From NCBI RefSeq assembly GCF_029784155.1, contig NC_073692.1:153170334-153234333 (forward strand): a stretch of DNA of 64,000 bases, written 5' to 3'. This document shows, one piece after another, positions 58,193 to 64,000 of the stretch. The translations under genes were made by a program, and so were the position numbers. Source of the stretch: Uranotaenia lowii. Taxonomy: Eukaryota; Arthropoda; Insecta; Diptera; Culicidae. The notes beneath the pieces are model-generated. The model saw only the letters and a list, made by a program, of their open reading frames with translations. It made no database searches and had not been told where the DNA came from. Within the stretch, counting starts at the first letter, position 1. Every line of letters begins with the position of its first letter.

Positions 58193-58594
58193 ACAAACAA
58201 ACAAACAAACAAACAAACAAACAAACAAACAAACAAACAAACAAACAAACAAACAAACAAACAAACAAACAAACAAACAAACAAACAAACAAACAAACAA
58301 ACAAACAAACAAACAAACAAACAAACAAACAAACAAACAAACAAACAAACAAACAAACAAACAAACAAACAAACAAACAAACAAACAAACAAACAAACAA
58401 ACAAACAAACAAACAAACAAACAAACAAACAAACAAACAAACAAACAAACAAACAAACAAACAAACAAACAAACAAACAAACAAACAAACAAACAAACAA
58501 ACAAACAAACAAACAAACAAACAAACAAACAAACAAACAAACAAACAAACAAACAAACAAACAAACAAACAAACAAACAAACAAACAAACAAAC
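58193..58594. repeat. (ACAA)n microsatellite, about 100 perfect units
   Basis: The tetranucleotide is uninterrupted for about 402 bases. Because twelve bases give four codons without stops, all frames are open and encode Asn-Lys-Gln-Thr or Leu-Phe-Val-Cys repeats. These are not genes. It sits where Helitron 1 has only about three units (8,818-8,831). Confidence 0.98.
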
Positions 58595-58623
58595 CCACAG
58601 AAATTGCTTTTTAAATATATAGA

Positions 58624-60465
58624 TACTTAAAAATATTATCTGTGCGAACCTCTAAGCATATTTTCGAGTAGGCTTCTACAAAAATTAACTCTCCACTCCT
58701 TAATCTTTCATTTGAAGGAGGAGTATCAAAATTCCCAAACATTATGCCATTTTGGGACCTACCATAACTCAGTTTCAACGTTAGATCCATTCATTTACCG
58801 TTGGGTTTCATTTCGTTTTGTTTGTAACCAAGGTTGCCAAAATATATCTGTCTAGATGTGAGCTGTTTCTGAAAACTTGTGATGCTGTTTTATGATTTTT
58901 ATGATGAAGTTTTTTTCTTAGTGTGAAGAAGAAGGTTAGTTTTACTCTTGTGTAAAATTATTTACTGATATTAAATTATACTCGAAAGTCGAGTCAAGTT
59001 CTGAAATTTTTGAAAGATAATAAAAATCAAGAAAAAAAAACTCTAGGAGAGACTGGAAGGCTTGATCCCATTTTCGTGTTTTGATAACATATTTTTGAGA
59101 AGTTTCTAACAGCATGTTATTCAAGTTTCTATGTTCCAAAAATTAAGACGATACTTGATTCCGTAGATGAATTAGAAGTATTTTCATGAAGTAAAAATTA
59201 GACCTGATCCCCGTTGTAAAGGAAACCGAAAGTTTTGTCAAAATCAAGCAACATCAAAAGATAAAACCAATGATCACTATGAGTCTTGTGCATTTCTTTT
59301 AGATTACGCAAAAACTGTTCTATTGGGGTTTGTTGGAATTCAATCGTCGGTTAATAAAATTCAAGAATGCCGTTAACGAGTAGTATCATGAAAATATTTT
59401 ATATTTTATGATGTTCTTATCCATATGAATGTGAGCTGAAAATATAATAAAATAATTTTAAAGGACAAGCTTTTAAAAAAAATGATGTTTGATATTTAGT
59501 TGGCAACCATCCAAATAACGTTGGACTATTTTAAATTATCTATTTGAAATTTCTTTTCACATGGATTAGATTTTCTAGATATACATACATTTGCTATGTA
59601 TATTCATTCATGTTTTATTATGAAAACGCACACAAAGATGTTCCAAATAATACATTTAAAATTAATATTTTAAATAAAAATAAAGGTTTTCGGAAAACCC
59701 AAATATCTAATCTTTCAATGCGTCGTAATTCTTTTTTGTTTCAGAAAAATAACGATTTGAGTAAAAAAAACTAAAATGGTGTATGGGGACTCACCGGCCA
59801 ATTTTTTTTAAAACTTTTCCACAAAATGACTATACTTTTAATTTCTGAAAAAAAATTATTCACTTTTTTTTTGTCTTTTAAACATCTTCTATAAACACAT
59901 CGTGATGAACTATGAAATGGTTTAAAGATATTAAAAAATCTGAAGAAATCTTTCCTAAAGCAGATCTTTTAAAACATACAAATTTTCAAATTTTCATAAG
60001 AAAATGTGAAAAAGATAAAGTTTTGAAATTGCCCACAACTCTCACCTAACACCGCCCACAACTAAAAAATAATACATTTTTTAAACAGCTAAAATTGGTG
60101 GATAAATTATAAAAAATAAGTAGTAAACTTGTTTTTTTTTATTTCATTGAAATTATTTAACAATAAAGTGGCCAAAACCCCTTTTTTGCAATCAAAACGT
60201 AGTTAAAATTTTGTGTCAGAGTAATTTATTTCTGAAGTCGAAAGATTTTTTCATAATGAACAATTTTAAAAGTAACTTCCTCATGTCCAACCATTTTCTT
60301 TATCTAATTAGAAGTCCAGCCATCAGCCGTGAGCAAATAATGAACCAAACGCTTCCTCATTCAGCAAATGATTTCCATAGTCGTAGCCATGAACGATTTC
60401 GTCATTGAAAATCTAATTTAGCCTGTTCCTAATTTGCGTTTCGTGTTTTTGGTGTTTTCTTTCAG
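58624..60465. other. AT-rich intron-like DNA, no gene recognised
   Basis: No gene or repeat is recognised. The right edge is a strong polypyrimidine tract and acceptor (GGTGTTTTCTTTCAG) at 60,451-60,465. Confidence 0.5.
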
Positions 60466-61458
60466 CCGCCGCCGACGACGACTGGTTCTCGACTTAATCC
60501 CTTCTTCATATTCTTCGGGGCCATAACAACGGTCGGTCTGGAGAAGGAGTCAAACAGGAGAGAAGTATAGATATCCAGTAAACGGAATTGGGTGGTGAAA
60601 AACCCATAAGGAAGAAGTGATCCCGTTTGGTGGCGAACCCTTTTGGCGGAGTGGTTTGAGGGAAGAGGGGTTATTTTTTCCGCTTAAAATGTAAAGTGAA
60701 AAGTGATTTCCTTTGAAGGTTATTCTTGTGTTGTAGAAGGAAAGTGCCAGAAAATTGGGGCTAAGGCTCGAGCAGCTTCGACAACGACGAGAAAGGTGTA
60801 AACAAGTGTGAGCTAAAAGAAGCTAATATTCGTTATCTTTAGTTTGCGGTCGGTGGAAATTGAGAAAGAAAGCTGTGGAAAAGTTTTTCCTTTCCTGTTT
60901 GAGAATAGCGCAAATCTGCCGAAAAAAGTGAAGAGAAGCTAATCAAATATTTATAAAACCACTCTGTGAAAATATTTCTTCGGAGCTCTCGGGGCATTTG
61001 AGGAGGTTTTTTTTTGTTAAAATAAAAAGCGAAGGTTTCTGGGGAGAAGCAGAGCAGAAAGAGCGAGTGCGCCCAAAGGAAATTACGCATGGGATTAAAA
61101 TTGAAGAGCGGTTTCATCGGAAGTGGAAAGCCAGAGCAGGGAAGTGATTGACCACAGGTGCTGCGTGAAAAGCGTCAGGCTGAGGTTAACCGCAACCGGG
61201 TCGTTCGCACTTTACTGAGAATGTTAAATTGATGAAATAATAGGAAATTTCGTGCCGCAGTGGGTGGCAAAAAGGGTGGGCAGAAAAGTGCATCCGGTAG
61301 AACGGTGTTGACGGCAAGTTTTCCCAGCCCAAGACCGATTCGGCGAAGACGAAAGCATCTTCGTAGCGCCCAGTAGTTGCAGAGGAGCCAAGGATTTATC
61401 AACACATCCCGGGATTCGGAAAAGCAGCAGGAAAGCCGAGAGAGCAGCCTATCAAAAT
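60466..61458 (+). other. candidate 5' UTR exon ending at a possible start codon
   Basis: The acceptor GTTTTCTTTCAG precedes CCGCCGCCGACGACG. The next ~990 bases are GC-richer, purine-rich and unlike the flanking DNA, as in dipteran leader exons (GTGAAAAGTG, AAAGTGCC). They contain four short upstream start codons: ATG-TAA at 60,689, and others at 61,089, 61,221 and 61,232. The exon reaches ATCAAAATG at 61,457-61,459, where GTATGAG from 61,459 fits a splice donor. Spliced there, the start codon would be split as AT/G. Unspliced, the frame stops after six codons. The coding exons would then lie beyond the window. No product can be named. Confidence 0.45.
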
Positions 61459-61756
61459 GTATGAGATATCTGATTAACTTTATTGCTTTCTTTCCTCGTT
61501 CTGCTTTTCTGTTCACATGCTTTAAAAAACGGGTAGAAGCCCGCTTTTACAATATTCATCTATGCAAACACCTAGAAACATATTATGCATTTTTAGCAAA
61601 CCACAATATGATACTTTTCTATTTACACAATTGTTATAATCGATGAAGGGGTTTTATGCAGCAAACAAAAGTTTGAACCAGGATAACCAGTATGTGAAGA
61701 ATATTCGCCTATCGGGCTAAATGAACCTACAGCCGTTTGGTGAAATGGTTGACATA
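61459..61756. other. AT-rich intron-like DNA
   Basis: Nothing is recognised between the candidate donor and the mariner-like element. Confidence 0.5.
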
Positions 61757-63720
61757 AAGGGTGATACGGTCAAAATTGGATCAAGGGAAAACGCGTGTAA
61801 ATCGGTGAAATCGTTTATTTAAAAAATCAAATTAAATTTCTTTTTCAAGTTTAATTAGTATAAAGTTCAGGAAAAATATTCAGTTAGGCTTCCGCTTTTC
61901 CAAATCCGAATTGCCGGGCCTTACGCTTAACCTCTGCCATCAGATTTTGAACAGCCACCTTGTCCACCTTCTTCGCCGCAGAAAGCCAGTTTGCCTTGAA
62001 CTGCTGCTCATCCTTAGCAGTTTTTTGGTCTTCTTTAGGTTCCGCTTGACAATAGCCCAGTATTTCTCAATTGGGCGGAGCTCTGGCGTGTTGGGGGGGG
62101 GGGAGGGGGTTCTTGTCCTTGGGAACCACCTGCACGTTGTTGGCGGCGTACCACTCCATGGCCTTTTAACCGTAATGGCAAGATGCCAAAACAGTACGGA
62201 ACAACCGTGTTTCTTCAGGAAAGGCAGCAGACGTTTATTCAAACACTCTTTCACGTAAATTTCTTAGTTGACAGTCCCGGAAGCTATGAAAATGCTGCTT
62301 TTCAAGCCACAGGTACAGATGGCTTGCCAAACCAGCACTCAGAAAAATACTATTATACATGCCATAAGATTCTCTTATGAAGTGGCGCCATAAGAAAAAT
62401 CATTGAAATTCATAAGGTTATCTTATGACGCGAATGAATTCTGCAGATGAACACCTACTTCAATGAGCGGTTGTTGCTTTTCATAAGAGGGTCTTATAAA
62501 AACAGGATATGTCACGTTTGATGAGAATAATTCAAAACAATTAATGTTAAAATTTTACTTTATTGTTCAGCTAATTTGTTTGGAATTACATACATTGTGG
62601 TCACCATCAGCAGCCCATCAAACCTCGGATCCAAAGAATTTGTTCGGCCGCATACGGTCCTTTGACCTTGGGTTTTTTTCCCCGGTCAACGTGCTGAAAA
62701 GTAAACAAAAAACAAATTAGAGTTTACAAATATGTTTAACGATCACAAAAAATAAACTTTAATTCAAACTTATTATTTAGATGAATGAAATTAATAATTC
62801 CACAACTTCGTTCCGAGATTCAAAACTGACTGATGGGATGAATGTGTTCATTATTTTTCCACAATGCCTTTTCTTCTATTTTTCATAAGAACTTCGTATG
62901 AAAATTGAAACAATTTCATAAGACTCTTATGAAAAATGAGTTTGGACGCAATTAAAAGGTTCATAAGACGTATCTTATGAAAATTATAATAAGAATTTGC
63001 CTGAGTGAGGTATTTCTTCGCGAACTTTGTCAGTTTCATGTGCTTGAAAATATCTGCTACCTTTCCCCTTCCTTTTGCTGTATAAAACTCCTGTCCCGGA
63101 AGCTGCTTGTAATCGGCTTTGACGTAGGTTTCGTCGTCCATTATCACGCAGTCAAACTTCGTCAGCATCGTCGTGTACAGCCTCCGGGATCGCGCTCTGG
63201 CCGTCGTATTTTGTTCATCATCGCGATTTGGAGTCACTACCTTCTTGTAAGTCGATAGTTTGGCTCGTTTTTTGGCTCGATGCACGGTTGTAGACGATAA
63301 ACCCAGCTTATTTGCGGCATCTCGGAGAGAGAGGTTAGGGTTTCGCTTGAAACTACCGGCAACTCTCTTTGTCGTCTCACCGGCTTCCAATCCTTCCGAT
63401 CCAGAATTCCTGGCTGTCGACAAACGTTCCCCAAACACTTTAATCACATTTGTAACGGTTGATTTGGCAACTTTTAGCGATTTTGCCAGCTTTGCGCGCG
63501 AGTAGCTTGGATTTTCGCGATACGCGAGCAAAATTTTGATACGCTGCTCTTCTTCCTTGGACGGCATTTCGACAACTGAAGAGTGAATTCCAAAATCAAA
63601 ATAGGAGCAACATTCTACACACAAACACCTTCAAAATGAGGGGTGTTCAGGTTTTTTAAATGCAAAATTAAAAGAAATACGTCAAGTTGATATTGAACAA
63701 ATTTGAACCGTATCACCCTT
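61757..63720 (-). mobile_element. ITmD37E mariner-like transposon, interrupted copy
   Basis: TA/AAGGGTGATACGG and CCGTATCACCCTT/TA delimit the element with perfect TA duplication. Minus-strand coding starts near 63,567 (MPSKEEEQRIK). It continues through a helix-turn-helix region (YSRAKLAKSLKVAKSTV, then LSLRDAANKLGLSSTTV), the basic linker RAKKRAKLSTYKKV and the first catalytic Asp in CVIMDDETYVKADY. It stays open to the insertion at 62,336-63,007. The second half has frameshifts: the PDLASC block is shortened with loss of the second catalytic Asp region, and a G run lies at 62,094-62,108. NTPELRPIEKYW is present. About 160 bases missing from the copy at 46,928 are retained here. It is inactive. 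Confidence 0.9.
62336..63007. mobile_element. 672-bp short TIR element packed with CATAAG/CTTATG
   Basis: The left end CACTCAGAAAAATACTATTA pairs with the inverted right end CACTCAGGCAAATTCTTATT. AG flanks both sides, so a 2-bp duplication is possible. Comparison with the uninterrupted transposase at 47,480 confirms the insertion point. CATAAGA and TCTTATGA alternate at least ten times, mainly near both ends. There is no coding capacity and the superfamily is not assigned. Confidence 0.75.
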
Positions 63721-64000
63721 TAATAATATAGATATCTAATCAAGGCATTTTGAGAATTATACGCTTTGAACATAAAACATAGAAAGAGTTTGAAATAATA
63801 ATTCAAGATTTTGATATTTTTTTTATAATTATATAGGTTATTTTTTAAATAAAACGTACAGAAGCTCAAATCAAAAACTTGGGTGGTTTTTGTTTCTAAT
63901 GCCGATGACATAGTGAGTGCGATGCGATGTGAACCGGCGAATGCGATTAAATGCGGCGAATCACATTTAGTGCAAATGTATGTGAATCGCTTAAACCTGA
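63721..64000. other. AT-rich DNA, nothing recognised
   Basis: No feature is recognised. Near 63,920-63,990 GCGATGCGATGTGAA and AATGCGATTAAATGCGGCGAA recur as a small irregular repeat. Confidence 0.4.

Larger units (their letters stand above)
54649..58623 (-). mobile_element. Helitron 3, same subfamily as Helitron 1, with nested insertion
   Basis: On the minus strand the element begins TC (TCTATATATTTAAAAAGC) after A at 58,624. It ends CAAG (a changed CTAG) before T at 54,648, with the palindrome ACGAAGTTCGT at 54,663-54,673 ten bases before the end. The internal ~142-bp repeats (GGGGTCGTCCATAT, GATATTGACGTTATTATGC) match Helitron 1, running from about 58,100 down to 56,700. The nested hAT-like element at 55,015-56,665 adds 1.65 kb. 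The 5' head TTTGTTTG tract is expanded to about 400 bp. No protein is encoded. Confidence 0.85.

Noticed and set aside
58131..58614. 155-156-codon open frames on both strands (Asn-Lys-Gln-Thr and Leu-Phe-Val-Cys repeats)
   Set aside because: Translation of the AAAC microsatellite; open in every frame by its nature.

Overview
The window looks like nuclear DNA of a culicine-type mosquito. The evidence is the retroelement and transposon set: a Juan-like jockey non-LTR element, an I-clade element, an R1-clade element, a CR1-like element, ITmD37E transposases with a DD37E triad, Helitrons, a Transib-like element, and many short inverted-repeat elements in AT-rich, intron-like DNA. There is no bacterial gene organisation, and I saw no rRNA, tRNA or CRISPR. 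No complete host protein-coding gene is visible.

Layout. 1-1.7 kb: non-coding DNA, with a consensus splice donor at the very start. 2.1-8.5 kb: two oppositely oriented degenerate heptamer tracts, enclosing a 2.8-kb terminal-inverted-repeat (TIR) element full of palindromic AAGATGGCGGC-type repeats and a decayed Juan-like element that itself carries a 387-bp insertion with a perfect target-site duplication (TSD). 8.8-10.4 kb: Helitron 1. 11.6-12.1 kb: hAT-like remnant. 12.6-17.9 kb: mostly unassigned. 18-21.5 kb: decayed APE/RT non-LTR element split by a 1,023-bp Transib-like element. 23.7-25.9 kb: Helitron 2. 26.3-27.7 kb: TIR element. 28.9-29.8 kb: minus-strand exons of an unrecognised gene. 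30.3-33.7 kb: minisatellite with an R1-clade insertion that holds a 1.07-kb non-coding retroposon. 34.4-36.5 kb: second TIR element related to the one at 2.9 kb. 36.9-38.0 kb: inverted second copy of the retroposon. 39.1-40.7 kb: GC-richer DNA with an initiator plus DPE promoter signature. 42.5-46 kb: I-clade element interrupted by a foldback hairpin and a CR1-like element. 46-48 kb: two ITmD37E copies. 49-49.4 kb: TATA-containing possible first exon with a perfect donor. 50.6-53.1 kb: three short TIR elements. 54.6-58.6 kb: Helitron 3, carrying a nested hAT-like element and about 100 perfect AAAC repeats. 60.5-61.5 kb: possible 5' UTR exon ending at a candidate start codon. 61.8-63.7 kb: ITmD37E copy split by a palindrome-rich short element.

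How it may fit together (inference): on the plus strand, promoter-like exons near 39.1 and 49.0 kb and a strong acceptor/donor-bounded exon at 60.47-61.46 kb look like alternative non-coding leaders of one gene whose coding exons lie beyond 64 kb. Most of the rest is transposon-filled intron or intergenic DNA. The nesting gives relative ages. R1 is younger than the minisatellite, and the retroposon is younger than R1. The Transib-like element is younger than its non-LTR host, and the hAT-like element is younger than Helitron 3.
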